Assembly: GCA_034406715.1 (NCBI GenBank)
Contig: CP137879.1
Coordinates: forward strand, 558,001 to 622,000
Origin: Rhodotorula mucilaginosa
Lineage: Eukaryota > Basidiomycota > Microbotryomycetes > Sporidiobolales > Sporidiobolaceae
Length of the DNA: 64,000 bases
Direction of reading: 5' to 3'
In this document: positions 32,888 to 43,258 of the stretch, piece after piece
Layout: every line of letters begins with the position of its first letter
Numbering within the stretch: position 1 is the stretch's first letter
Translations under genes and position numbers: made by a program
Notes under the pieces: generated by a model
The model's database searches: none
What the model was told of the DNA's origin: nothing
The model's input: only the letters and a program-made list of their open reading frames with translations

Positions 32888-33533
32888 CTATTGCGCCGCT
32901 TGACCGCCGCCACCGCTATCGCTGCTGGACCTGGCTACCGGGAAGAACCTGCGTCCGTTGTTCACCTGCTGACACGCGCCAGTGCGACCCGGGACGTCTA
33001 GTTGCTCAGCCATGCAAAAAGGCAGAAAAACAGAGCAACTGCAGATTGACTCACCTCGACATTGTGGCGCCTTCCGAGCGATCGAGACCCTGTAGAAGGG
33101 GTAAGGTGACGTTCTCGGAGCCGGAGCTGTATAATCCTATGCTCTAAACGCTTTTGCCAAGTTTGCTGAGGGGCGCAGGCTCAGGGTTAGAGGTGAGCTG
33201 CAGAGGTGTTGTAACTAGAACCCCCGGGGCGCTTACAAGTATTACGGTGCAGGGCTGCCGCTCGTCGGGAACCGGCGCTTTGTCTTTGTCTGCTATCAAA
33301 GCCTCCTTGAGCTCGTTGAGCCCCTTGATAATTGACGTGCGCAGCTCTTTGACACTCTCGCATGGAATCTCCATATCTGGAAAATCCTTGATGCGCCAGG
33401 CGGCCTCCAGCGTCGCCTTGAACCTTTCAAGTCTTTTGTCAGACGATCCGGGTGAATCTTTGTATGCCTCCGTTGCCGCTTTGAGGGTTGGAGCGTATAC
33501 CCAATAGCACCAATCCAGATGACTGCGGGGCAT
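32888..33533 (-). CDS. FM5: short-type family protein
   Basis: Unrecognised. ATG 33533 gives MPRSHLDWCYWVYAPTLKAA; the module follows as LERFKATLEAAWRIKDFPDM, CESVKELRTSIIKGLNELK and EALIADKDKAPVPDE, aligning with FM4 (LREFERALQKAW...SLKDALNRDKNK). A middle exon ends near EGATMSR at a GTGAGTC donor (about 33050). The final exon follows the acceptor TTCTTCCCGGTAG and encodes RSSSDSGGGGQAAQ then TAG, the same Ser/Gly tail type as FM4. The frame is open upstream of 33533, but spacing to the promoter element supports this ATG. Confidence 0.62.
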
Positions 33534-33748
33534 TGGCCGAGTGAGGTGTCCACTGCTGTCCCAGACACTGACAAGAGGAGGAAGGAGCTGCGTCCGGTTG
33601 TCAAAGCTGCGAGTCAAGGTGAAAGTAAGGAGAGAGAAAGAGAGAGCCAAGCTGTGGCTGTCTTCTGCTTGTGTATGGACACTGGCGAGCTCCTTTCGTC
33701 CTTTCCAGAAGAGCATCACGCGTCACGAGCACGGATTGCGCTCGTCCG

Positions 33749-33759
33749 TGGACAAGCCG
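33749..33759 (+). promoter_or_regulatory. FM promoter element, variant (TGG-N5-CCG), FM5
   Basis: TGG ACAAG CCG within CTCGTCCGTGGACAAGCCGG, one base off the core, 215 bp upstream of the FM5 ATG. Confidence 0.6.
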
Positions 33760-33974
33760 GCTGGGCGCTGGGCGGGAGAGGAGTCATCTCTTCATACCGC
33801 AAGCCCGTAGCGCTGTTCCTTGACACCTTGTCATGTACGAGTGTAGCTTTTGTACCTACGGCTGCTGTCAAGGTATATATCCTTTTTTTGAGCAAGCTGG
33901 CAGGAGACTCGCAAAATTGGGAAGAAGAACTTTTCGGCTTGCGATACAGTACGAGGACAAGAGCCGCCTTGTTC

Positions 33975-34430
33975 TCACCTTACTCCGCACCTCGCCCTGT
34001 CTGCGCTACGGTACCACTCACAGGAACCCGCCCCTCGCTTTGATTGCCAGCGTGGCGCTGCTTGACCGCCTTTGTCGGAGTCAGTGCTCGGAGAACCTGG
34101 CTGCCGGAAAGAAACGATCGCGACGGGCCTGTCACTCACCGCCGCAGGATCCAGCGCCACATCAGCTCATGTGAAAACAACGGACGAATTGGATCTGGGG
34201 GTAGACCGTCCACTCACCTCGCCCAAGCTAGCTGCGGCAATCTGACGGCGCTCCTCCTCAGGTTTGACAGCCTCGCAGTACTCGTTGATCTTCTGGCATA
34301 GCTCGTGCTCCGAGGCATTCTGAGGATGAAAATGGATCAGGTTCGAGTTGAGTGGTAGCACGGACAAGTCTTTTGAAGCGGGAGCCAGCTCCGAGCCTGG
34401 CCGACCAAGCAAAGATAGCACCGCCTCATA
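33975..34430 (-). pseudogene. FM6: short-type family member, start unclear, possibly degenerate
   Basis: Unrecognised. An internal exon is clear: after the acceptor CATCCTCAG it encodes NASEHELCQKINEYCEAV then KPEEERRQIAAASLGE and ends at GTGAGTGG (about 34215). The last block follows TTTCTTTCCGGCAG and encodes SPSTDSDKGGQAAPRW, matching the Ser/Asp/Gly tail of FM5. No ATG lies 206-218 bp from its promoter element as in FM4, FM5, FM7, FM8 and FM9. The nearest upstream ATG (about 34428) opens MRRCYLCLVGQARSW and does not join the next exon in frame with the obvious splice sites, and no AW-type module is evident. It may be a remnant or use an unusual first exon. Confidence 0.45.
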
Positions 34431-34570
34431 ACGAGTCCGGCGGAGCTCCGCGGCGCGGGACCGAGCTCGTCCGTAACGGCCACGCGTGCGTGCGTTCGCC
34501 AAGCGCTCGCAACCTTGACATCTCCGCACTTTGGCAAGCTGGGGACGGGGGTGGGTCTTTAAAGACTCCG

Positions 34571-34581
34571 CGGACAAGCCG
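34571..34581 (+). promoter_or_regulatory. FM promoter element (CGG-N5-CCG), FM6
   Basis: CGG ACAAG CCG within ACTCCGCGGACAAGCCG, upstream of the FM6 remnant. Confidence 0.7.
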
Positions 34582-34886
34582 TTCGGGCTGCGCGGTGATC
34601 CGAGCTCCCTGCGCAAATGTCTTGCCGGACCCGCTGCCTCTTTGCCACACCTATCAAGCCTGTGCTTCTTGGGATACATTGTTGTACTATTTCAATCTAA
34701 ATTGTAGCTTGGGAGCTTATGGCATAGCTGGAGAGAATCCTGTCGTTTGGGATGAATCTGCGGACAGTGATGCAGGACAAGGTCGACTTGGCGCCGGCGG
34801 TTGTACTTTATGTATCTGTCTTCTCAAGCGGTGATCTATGTCTGTAGCTACCAGCGCGCGGCTGGCCAGCTATTTTCGGCACCACC

Positions 34887-35491
34887 TCAAGACCTAGCTG
34901 CCGGAAAGAACCGACCCTTCTTGTGTCCAGGACAATTATGGAACGGCTAGAACCAAGTGTACAGGACAGACATTTTGCATGAGGAGGTGTGTCGGATGCA
35001 GAGTGCTCACAAGGAATGCAAACAACTCACCTTGTTCAAGCTGTTTGTGTGTGACAAATGTCCACGGTTGCGAACAAGAGTGGCGGCGTGAAGCTTTTCG
35101 ATCTTCCAGATCAAGTCTTTCCTTGCGGTGTCCTGTCAAAGTGACAGTTCACATACAAATTCCGCGCACAAAAGATGGCTGAACTGACCAGTTTCGTCTC
35201 CAAACACTGCTTGATATTCTCACTTCCCTGGTGATGGACCTTTTCCAACTCCCTTTTGAGGTTGTCAAGCTCCGACAGTATGTCCTCCGCGAGCTGTTGA
35301 GGATCCTTGCGTGGGACAGGTTGGTCCGGAACATGTTGTCGTTCCCAAGCAGCCATCAGCTCGTCGAGGAAGTCAGCAGAGACATCCTCGTCCCAGCCTT
35401 GCGCGCGGCCACATACCGCAAGCACCGCTTCAATGCCATTAACCAAAGGTACCCTATACCTTGACTGCACATCTTCAGCACTTGATTGCAT
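34887..35491 (-). CDS. FM7: short-type family protein
   Basis: Unrecognised. ATG 35491 gives MQSSAEDVQSRYRVPLVNG; exon 1 carries the module as FLDELMAAWERQHVPDQPV, QLAEDILSELDNLKRELEK and ends ENIKQCLETKLV at the usual donor position. The second exon encodes DLIWKIEKLHAATLV and ends at GTGAGTTG (about 35030). The final exon follows TTCTTTCCGGCAG and is very short (RS then stop). The distance from the promoter element, 206 bp, equals that of FM4. Confidence 0.6.
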
Positions 35492-35697
35492 TGGACGAGA
35501 CTTGCGCCAAGCTGCTCACGATGGCGAACGACACCGGAAAGGAATTTCGCCGTGTTGTGTGACTGTCTCAGGGAGAGCGCGGCACAGATGGTGGTCACAG
35601 CAGGGAAACAGAGAGGCTTTCCTTTCCCAGGCGCAAGGTACTACATACAATGATCCCCACTTCCTCGGATTCCCGCGGTACCCAGACTGTCGCTCCG

Positions 35698-35708
35698 CGG
35701 ACAAGACG
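35698..35708 (+). promoter_or_regulatory. FM promoter element, variant (CGG-N5-ACG), FM7
   Basis: CGG ACAAG ACG within GCTCCGCGGACAAGACG, one base off the core, 206 bp upstream of the FM7 ATG. Confidence 0.6.
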
Positions 35709-35787
35709 TGAAGGGGTGTGTGCGGTGTTTTTTCTTCTTCTTTTCCCTCCGATTCTCTGACTAGGACGGGGCCTGCATCATGTAACA

Positions 35788-36468
35788 TCACGTTCCACTG
35801 GGGCTTTTGAATTTCACAGATGCTATGGCAAGGTGGAGAACTCCTCGACTCATTACGGGTGCGTCGGCTAACAGTTGCTGCGAGCTCGAGCTGCTGGGAA
35901 GTACCGATGTTTGAGGGTTGAAGACAGCTGCGCGAGGCGAGACAAACCTACCATCAGCTGTGTAGAGTAACTGACCGCTCATGAAAGGTATCTCACGTGT
36001 TTGGCCTCCCCAGATCTCCCTAGATTGAATGGTTCCAGGTGCTCCGCAGCGTGTTTCGCCACCCGATACCGCTCAATCTTGTGGACCAAGCCCGGTTTTT
36101 TGGCTTCCTGCATAGTGACCAAAAATGAGACCCTTTATCAGCCCAGGTAGGCTGAAGGGGATCAGGGCACAGACAACCATCAAAGCACACACCAGGCACT
36201 GTGCCACCGACTCAGAGGCGTTATTGTTCGCATGTGCCTTTGTCTCCAGTTCGTCCTTAAGTTCGACAAGCGCATCGATCACTTCCCCGTGCAGCTTGGT
36301 AGCAGTTTCAGTAGGAACGAGCATCTCCGGCAGGCTGTGAGTTGTCCACGCTTGGACCAAGTCCCGGCGGAAGTTGGCGGCGACGTCCACATCCGGATGT
36401 TCTGTGTCCGCGTAGACCGTCAACACGGCGCGCAGGTGGGCATAGAACGGATCGTTTCGATGAGACAT
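35788..36468 (-). CDS. FM8: short-type family protein
   Basis: Unrecognised. ATG 36468 gives MSHRNDPFYAHLRAVLTVYA; the module reads FRRDLVQAWTTHSLPEMLVP, then VIDALVELKDELETKA, and exon 1 ends near ESVAQCL. Exon 2, after the acceptor CTATGCAG, encodes EAKKPGLVHKIERYRVAKH and ends EAKH at GTGAGATA (about 36000). Exon 3 follows TACTTCCCAG with SSSSQQLLADAP and ends FKSPSGT. The first intron side carries a hydrophobic stretch (LMVVCALIPFSLPG) if read through, but I take it as intron. Confidence 0.62.
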
Positions 36469-36686
36469 GGGTAAACAAAAGAAGGGTCGACAGCTGAGGA
36501 GCGACTGGTGGACTCTTTTGGGGGAGAAAGAGATTGTGGTGGAAGAAGTCTCGGGGTCAAATTCCAAAGGACATAGGCGCTTTCCTCTCGTGGCGCCCTC
36601 CGCGGGGGGAGGGGCCACTCCACGCACCCCCCGCACTCTCGAGCCCTGATATCGATCCGCACGCCGCGTGCGCGCAAAGTACTCCG

Positions 36687-36697
36687 CGGACAAGCCG
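36687..36697 (+). promoter_or_regulatory. FM promoter element (CGG-N5-CCG), FM8
   Basis: CGG ACAAG CCG within ACTCCGCGGACAAGCCG, 218 bp upstream of the FM8 ATG. Confidence 0.75.
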
Positions 36698-36910
36698 ATT
36701 AAAAAAACGCTCGCAAATGCATCGACTGCCTTTTTTTTGGCGCGCGATGGACAGACTACAGACATCTTCATTCGCACCCGCGCTAAACCTCCTGCTTTCA
36801 CCTCCTCGCGAGTGGCGTGTAGACCTGTCGGGGCTGCAAAGCTCGAGAGGTTTGCTTGCAAGAGGGGAGTCGAAAAAAAAAAAAGTCAGCCCGGCGAAAG
36901 TTCCGGAAGC

Positions 36911-37996
36911 TCAAGCAGCCAAACGCCCCGGCAGCGGGAGATGAGATACAGAAGTGTAGGGATAGGTTGCGGCGCGCGAACGACTTACCGAAGCCAGATT
37001 GTGCTCCGAATGGCCTGCGCCGTTTGACGTTCCGAGGTTCTGGGCGCGGTATTCGCGAATCAGCCTCTCCAGCTCTGGAAGGTTTTCAAACTGCAGGGAT
37101 CCATACGAGAAAGAAGCCTCGCGTGAGTAAGAGAGAGAGAGCAAGAGGAAGAGGTGCCACCAAAGCGGAATAGATCTGTAGGATTGGGGCGCCCGGACGT
37201 ACCAGAGCCTTGTTGAGACGCTCCTGGGGTTCCAAGTTCCGGTCGGCCTTGGACGGATTGGTAGCCGCCGTCTGGAGCGCGCTGTGGACGACGTCCAATT
37301 CTTCGAGTATCGCTTTCCACGTTTCACCTTGACGTTTCACGTTCAAGTCGACGCTTGGACCCGGAACCTCGTCAGAAGTCAGAGCCGTGTCGAGTCGCTC
37401 GAGGAAGCGCTTCTCGAGCACCTGACACCCTGCTCTGAAGTAGATCTTGTACTGGTCGTCGAGGTAGAACTTGTAGAGGTCTAGAATGTCTTTGACCCTG
37501 TTGATGAAGGGGTTGTGGTCGTATCGATCGTACACCGAGCCGCCGGTCGAGATGGTAATGTGGTCGAGCTTTCCGCGCAGGGCAACAATGGCATGCGTTA
37601 GGACTGGCTTCCAGAGTCTCTGAAAGGAGAGAGGGGGAGAGGTGTCATTAGCCAGGTTGACAGCCGGATGTCCCAGGAACAGGTGCTCACCAAGATCTCT
37701 TTAGGAGCGTAAGGAGACGACGGGGGCGGTCCAGATGGGCACAAAGCGGCGTACATGGCGTCGAGCTCGCGCAGGATTGGAAGCCACGCCTCGTGATTAC
37801 GTGCCACAGTATCAGGTTCGACAGGCTGTCCGTTGTAGTCCTCGGCGAAAAGCGCGTGTCGCACTTGTCCTTTGAAGAGCTTCTTCTCGCCGGGATCCCC
37901 GCCCACATGGTCGTAAGCAGCGAGGCAGGCGTCAAATCTTTCGGAAAAGGGATCGAGGGGTCGCTTTTCGTGGTGGACCGGCATGTTCGATTGCAT
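36911..37996 (-). CDS. FM9: short-type family protein with an added helical exon
   Basis: Unrecognised. ATG 37996 opens MQSNMPVHHEKRPLDPFSER, then FKGQVRHALFAEDYNGQPV and WLPILRELDAMYAALCPSG, ending PYAPKEIL at GTGAGCACC. A long second exon follows the acceptor TTTCAG (about 37620): RLWKPVLTHAIVALRGKLD, FINRVKDILDLYKFYLDD, FLERLDTALTSDEVPGPSV and TWKAILEELDVVHSALQ, a second copy of the same helix pattern, up to RLNKALV. A third exon (about 37095-36985) encodes FENLPELERLIREYRAQNL and ends EHNLAS at GTAAGTCG. The 3' limit is uncertain. FM9 thus carries two module copies, against one in FM4-FM8. Confidence 0.62.
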
Positions 37997-38211
37997 TTGC
38001 AGGGGAGGGGACGAGGTCCAGCTGCCGCCGAACAGCAAGAGTGGGACAATTTCGTCGACTCGTAGTGGGTGGAAATCTGGCTGCGAGCCACCAGCGAATG
38101 CCGCCTTTTGTGGAGAGAAGAAAGTGAAGACAAAGAGCAAGGGACTCGCGCGGCGAGGCGCCCAGATGTAGGGAGATCCGAGAGGGGTTCGAGCGCAACC
38201 CTCCGTCTCCG

Positions 38212-38222
38212 CGGACAAGCCG
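38212..38222 (+). promoter_or_regulatory. FM promoter element (CGG-N5-CCG), FM9
   Basis: CGG ACAAG CCG within GTCTCCGCGGACAAGCCG, 215 bp upstream of the FM9 ATG. Confidence 0.75.
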
Positions 38223-39026
38223 ATGACCGCGTGGCGTGGCTTGGCTGCGAGAAAAGATTTTTTCCTTGGAGGAGGTGGGAAGCGTAGACGTGGCGTGGCT
38301 TTGAGCATAGCAGGCCTACAGGGAGATCAGAAAGCGGTCCCGCCAGCAGCGTCTCGGGGGGGGACGCGTGCGCGTGATTCGAGAGTGCTGCGGACGCTGA
38401 ACGGGCCGGCGGGGCGACTTTGACAGAAGTGCCGACTTGACTGCAGCAAGCAGCAGGCGGTTGCATACCAAAGCGAGCAAGAAGAGAGAGCCGCCGCCCC
38501 CCCAACATCAGGATTTGACCACCCGCTCTCGTCTTTGAGGCCGGCCTCGAGGATGACGAGGTCGAGGGTCAAGTGGATTTTCCTCGCGATGGAGGCAGTG
38601 CGCGCGAGCCCTAGTCTCCGGAGGCTTCGATCTAGCAGCTTTGACCCCCCTCTCTCTAGCCCGATGGAGTGGTCGTGCTGGGATGGAGAGGATGACGCGG
38701 CGGCTGAGGACGTTGAAGCGCGTCGAATGGCGGGTCTGGTGAGCGGGCGGGAGAGCGAGAGCAAGGAGCGTAGCAAGCACGGATGAACAGCCTCGATCTA
38801 GATGTGCGCTTCCCTGAGAGCGCTGCGAGAGCGAGTGAAGAGTTCGAGGTCAAGAGGTGACGACTCGATTACGACGACGCTGGTTCTCGCTCCACTTTCA
38901 ACTCGTCTACAAGGGAGAGAGACACGTGCTTATACACAGCGACTAGACGACCAGCCTGCTCCCACCCAGCTTGTCAGCCCCGCCGAACCCGCCCGCTGCC
39001 CCTCCTCCTCTTCGACTGCAAACGAC
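38223..39026. other. Region between FM9 promoter and RPN8
   Basis: 804 bp. A minus-strand frame at about 38776-38520 (RSLLSLSRPLTRPAIRRAST, then ARKIHLTLDLVILEAGLK) looks like a mitochondrial presequence followed by a short helix, with possible splice sites near 38530 and 38440, but no ATG precedes it. I cannot support a gene. The rest is promoter of RPN8. Confidence 0.35.
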
Positions 39027-40362
39027 ATGGCGTCGACGAGCAGCGACCTGACGACGCACACGCGGTCGTGCGTCGTGCACCCGCTCGTCCTCCTCTCGAT
39101 CCAAGACCACTACCACCGCGTCGCCAAAAACTCGCGCAACAAGCGCGTCGTCGGGATCCTCCTCGGCCAGGACCTCGGCGCCGCGAGGGGGGGCTACAAC
39201 ATCTCCAACTCGTTCGCCGTCCCGTTCGAGGAGGACGACAAGGACCCGAGGACCTGGTTCCTCGATCACAACTACATCGAAGCCATGAACGACATGTTTA
39301 AAAAAGTCAACGGTCCGTCGCCTTGTTTTCCTTTCAAGAGTTCCGCCTCCCGCTAACCCGCGATGAGAACCGCCCCCGCAGCCCGGGAAAAGTTGATCGG
39401 GTGGTACCACACGGGACCGAAACTGCGCGCGTCCGACTTGGAGATCAACGACGTCGTGAAGCGCTACACGCCGAGACCCGTCATGGTCATCGTCGACGTC
39501 CGGTCCGACGAGGAGCGCCAGGGTGCCGGAAGCGGGATCCCGACCGATGCGTACTTTGCCGTCGAGGAGATCAAGGATGTGAGCGGGTCTTGCTTTCACT
39601 ACGCCCAAGAGAGAAACCCCGAAAACTGATGACAAGAGAGTTACCCCCCCTTCCTCTTTCCCCCCCAAACGCACCCCCGCAGGACGGCACCTCTTCTCAA
39701 AAGACGTTTGTGCACGTCCCGTCCTCGATCGAAGCCGAAGAAGCCGAAGAGATCGGCGTCGAACACCTCCTCCGCGACGTCAAGTCGCTCTCCTCCGGGG
39801 GTGCCCTCTCGTCCCGCGTGTCGGACCAACTCTCCTCCCTGAGGGGATTGGGTACCCGCTTGCTCGAGATCAAAGAGTACCTCGAGCAGGTCGTCGAGGG
39901 CCAACTGCCCGTCAATCACCAGATCGTGTACAACTTGCAGGACGTGTTCAACTTGTTGCCCAACCTCGATGCCGCCGCTGCGCCTCGAGAGGGCGAGGAC
40001 GGCGCTGGGGTGAAACGGCCGTTCACGGTGGCGACCAATGATCAGTTGTTGGTCATGTACTTGTCTTCGCTCATCCGCGCCGTCATTGCCCTGCACGACT
40101 TGGTGCGTTTACCTTCTCGTGGACAGCCTGGGATTGTGTGTTCTGATCCCTGCCCCCCCCCTCGCCGCAGGTTCTGAACAAGCAAACAGCCGCACATGTC
40201 GAAGGAGGAGGAGGAGGAGATACCGACGAAGGCGAAGCAGCAGCAGAAGGAGCAGCAGCGGAGAAGGGCGACGAGGAAAAGAAGGGAGGAGAGAAGGGCG
40301 AGGAAAAGTCGGATGCGCAAAAGGCCAAGGATTGGTTCAAGGGCGACGAGCAGGGGCACTAG
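39027..40362 (+). CDS. RPN8: 26S proteasome regulatory subunit Rpn8 (PSMD7)
   Basis: Non-catalytic MPN-domain subunit that dimerises with Rpn11 in the 19S lid. Exons 39027-39312, 39382-39578, 39683-40102 and 40171-40362 sum to 1,095 nt (364 residues). The MPN domain begins [17 protein letters not shown], with [32 protein letters not shown] and the [17 protein letters not shown] segment, which lacks the HxHx7SxxD metal ligands as expected of Rpn8. C-terminal helices follow: [36 protein letters not shown] and [19 protein letters not shown]. The tail is rich in Lys, Glu and Ala. Together with RPT5 it puts two proteasome genes in the window. Confidence 0.96.
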
Positions 40363-40513
40363 TACACACGCATGGCCCTCTCTGTAAACTGCCTGTCCCT
40401 TTCCCAGTTGCGAGTCCAGAGTTCTCCCAAGGTGAAAGTGACGCGCCACATGTGCCGACCCGAGCCGAGGGGCGTCTGCGTCCTGACTCGTTCGTGTCAC
40501 TCTACTCACACGC

Positions 40514-42893
40514 ATGGCTACGCATGAAGAGGATGAACGACTAGATCCCTATGCTGCTGCTGCTTCTACGACCGCGGGCGGGCTGTTCTACTCGACGAGG
40601 ACCGATTGGGCGACGGCGACCACTCATCATCAACATCAATCAGCAGCTGGAGGGGGACGCGGACGAGGGGGAGGGGCCATCTCGCTCGTCGAGTCTGCAC
40701 ACGAGTCGCATCCGGACGCAGCGTCGAGGGACGCGCTCTCGCTCTCGCTCTCACTCGACGGCAGTGATGACGATCACCACCACCTCCTCGACAACGCACC
40801 TCGGACAGGAAAGGGCGTACAAGGCGCAGGATCATCGTCGATCGTAGCAGCTCTACCGGCATTCGTGTCAAGAGTCGCAGGTGCAGGAGGCGGAGGACGC
40901 GGATGGAAGGCTTACGAATCGATCGCGGCCTCTTCTCGAGCGGGAGCGGGAGGGGCTCTGTCGAGGCATGTCGTCTACTCCGATGACGAGGATGACGATG
41001 ACGACGACGAGGAGGACGATGAACCGGTACCGGGAGCGTTTGTGTCGCCTCAGCCGACAACATCCACGTCCGCGAAGCCCAAGGGCACTCCCGCGAATAT
41101 CGCGCCCGCTCCGACGACGACGCTGCACGTGTACCCCGTCCCCGGTCCGAATGGGTATAATGAGCCCCATGGCGAAGACCGGTACTACCGCGACTCGATC
41201 TGGATCGTCCTATACGGGATGTCACTCCTCGCCGTGGTCGCCCTTGCCCTCCAAGCCTTCTGGACCTCGCCTCCCCCCTCTCCTCCTCCCTCTTCTTCAA
41301 GAGATCCCTCCACGTCTCTCTTCCTCTCGGCATTACCGACCCTCTCCCTCTTGGGCGCCATCTCAGCCATCGCAGGGATCGCCTCGCTCGCCTACCTCCT
41401 CACGATCCCGTACGCCCTCCCCCTCTTGCTCCGATTCGCAATCTACGGTGGGCCCGCCTTGCTCTTTGTCGTCACGGGCGTCGTGGCCTTTGCGGGGTCG
41501 TATGGATTGGGAGGAGGAGTGGCGAGTGATCGAGGGTGGAAGGTCGGAGTGAGGTGGCTCGCGGCGGGGTGCTTTGTGATGGGGTTTGGGTTGTTCAGGT
41601 CCGCGGTCGCGAGGCGGAAAGAGTTGAACCGCGCCATCAGCGTCGGGCAGGTGCGTACAGTCTCTCTCTCTTCTAGGACAACTCGGGGAGTACTGATCTC
41701 CGTCCACGGGAACCGGTTCGCCGCGCACACAGCTCGCGTGCCAAACCGTCCTCGCGCACCCGTCCCTGATCGTCCTCGCCATCTCGCTCTCGCTCCTCTC
41801 GGCCATCCTCACCCTCCCTTTCCTCTCCCTCATCGCGACCCTCCTCTCCTACTCCCCTTCGTCCCCGAAAATCGCCAGCTGGGGTACCGCCTGGACCGTG
41901 TTGGTGTATTGGTGGACGTTGGCGATCGCGAGGGGGTTGTCGCATGCGGTGGTGGGGGGTTGTATTGGGACTTGGTACTTTGAGAGGGAGGACGATGAGT
42001 ACCAGGGACCGGCAGAAGTCACGAGGGCTTCGATCGGTAAGAGACCACCCGCGTTGCCTTTCTCTTTTCCTTTCTGCAAAACCCCTTCGCTGATTTCATT
42101 TTATTGCAACCGCCAGCCCGCGCGACCGGTCCCTCGTTAGGAACCGTCATCGCCGCGTCCTTCTTCGTCGCCATCTTCTCAACCCTCGCCACCCTCCTCC
42201 ACTCCCTCCGGCGCCTCCTCGAATCTTCTCGCCTCCCTTCCCTCTGCCGCCCCTTTCTCGTGACGTGGCTCGCTCCGCTCTTGGCGAGTTTGGCGAGTTA
42301 TGCCGCGTTCTTCAATGCGTACTCGTTGAGTTATGCGGGGATGACGGGCGAAGGGTTCTGGACTGCGTCGAGGGAGACGGCGGAGTTGTTCAGGGCCAAC
42401 AGGGCGCGCAACATCCGAGACAGTGAGTCCTCCCCGCTACGACGTGTTTGCGCTTGCATTCCCTCCCTCTCTGACGGAACCCTTTCCTCGCCCACAGCCG
42501 CCCTCTTGCGCCTGACCTTGTTCGTCTCGTCCGCGGGCTGGGGCCTCCTCACCGGCCTCGTCGCCTTCTTCCTCACCTCGACGCACCTCTCCCCCCTCGC
42601 GGGCGGGTACGCCCCCACCCTCGCCCTCTTGTGCTACGCCATCCCGATGTACACCCTCCGGTTGTGTCACAACTTGATCGGCGACGCGGTCGACGCGTTG
42701 TTTGTGTGCGCGCATTTGGACGCCGAGAATCAGTTGTCGCATTGCCCCAAGGCGGTCGAGGCGGTGCGTGCCACACACTCTCTTTTTCTCTGGAAGCCGG
42801 CCCCTTATGGAACTTGCTGACAAGGTGACTGTGCGCGTACAGTTTGGCACGCCCGAGGCAGAAGGCGACGTCCTCCTCTCGCTTCCAATCTGA
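40514..42893 (+). CDS. Choline transporter-like (CTL/SLC44, Pns1-type) membrane protein
   Basis: Exons 40514-41650, 41733-42036, 42117-42422, 42498-42763 and 42843-42893 sum to 2,064 nt (687 residues). The first 225 residues are soluble, with Gly-rich and acidic tracts (DDEDDDDDDEEDDE). Then come about ten hydrophobic spans: YGMSLLAVVALALQAFW, TLSLLGAISAIAGIASLAYL, ALLFVVTGVVAFAGSYGL, LIVLAISLSLLSAILTLPFL, TAWTVLVYWWTLAIARGLSH, and others. The CTL-family core is seen at GGCIGTWYFEREDD, the GPSLGTVIAAS segment, and the C-terminal YAIPMYTLRLCHNLIGDAVD with DAENQLSHCPKAVEAF. Some SLC44 proteins transport choline in animals, while yeast Pns1 has no proven substrate; I assign only the family. It starts 151 bp after RPN8 ends, on the same strand. 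Confidence 0.9.
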
Positions 42894-43258
42894 TTTGTCT
42901 CTTTTCCTGAATCCCCTTCTCTTCTCTTCTCTTCGTACACGCCGCTGTTGTCTCGAGCTCCCTTCCAAGTATCCAAACCCTTGTCGTATCACTTGTGCCT
43001 TGTGATCCTGTATGTAAAGAGACCTTCTTGTTTGCCGGAATCCTCTCGCGCAGCAGCTCTTTCCGAAGCTGCACCTTCTCAGATGACCACTTCCTTGCTC
43101 TCAATATCACACCGTCGGAGAGACTGGCTCCAGAAAGTGTCTGTGTAAATCCAGCAATGGTGTTAGGGAGAGGGCAACGGGAGGGATGAAGAGGAGGAAA
43201 GAGACAAAGAGGGATTGGGGGAAAATGAAAGGAAAGACTTTGGACAATCTGCCCAAGT

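Noticed and set aside
38327-38776. Possible small mitochondrial protein gene on the minus strand (RSLLSLSRPLTRPAIRRAST)
   Set aside because: No ATG, no homology beyond a presequence-like look, uncertain splice sites.
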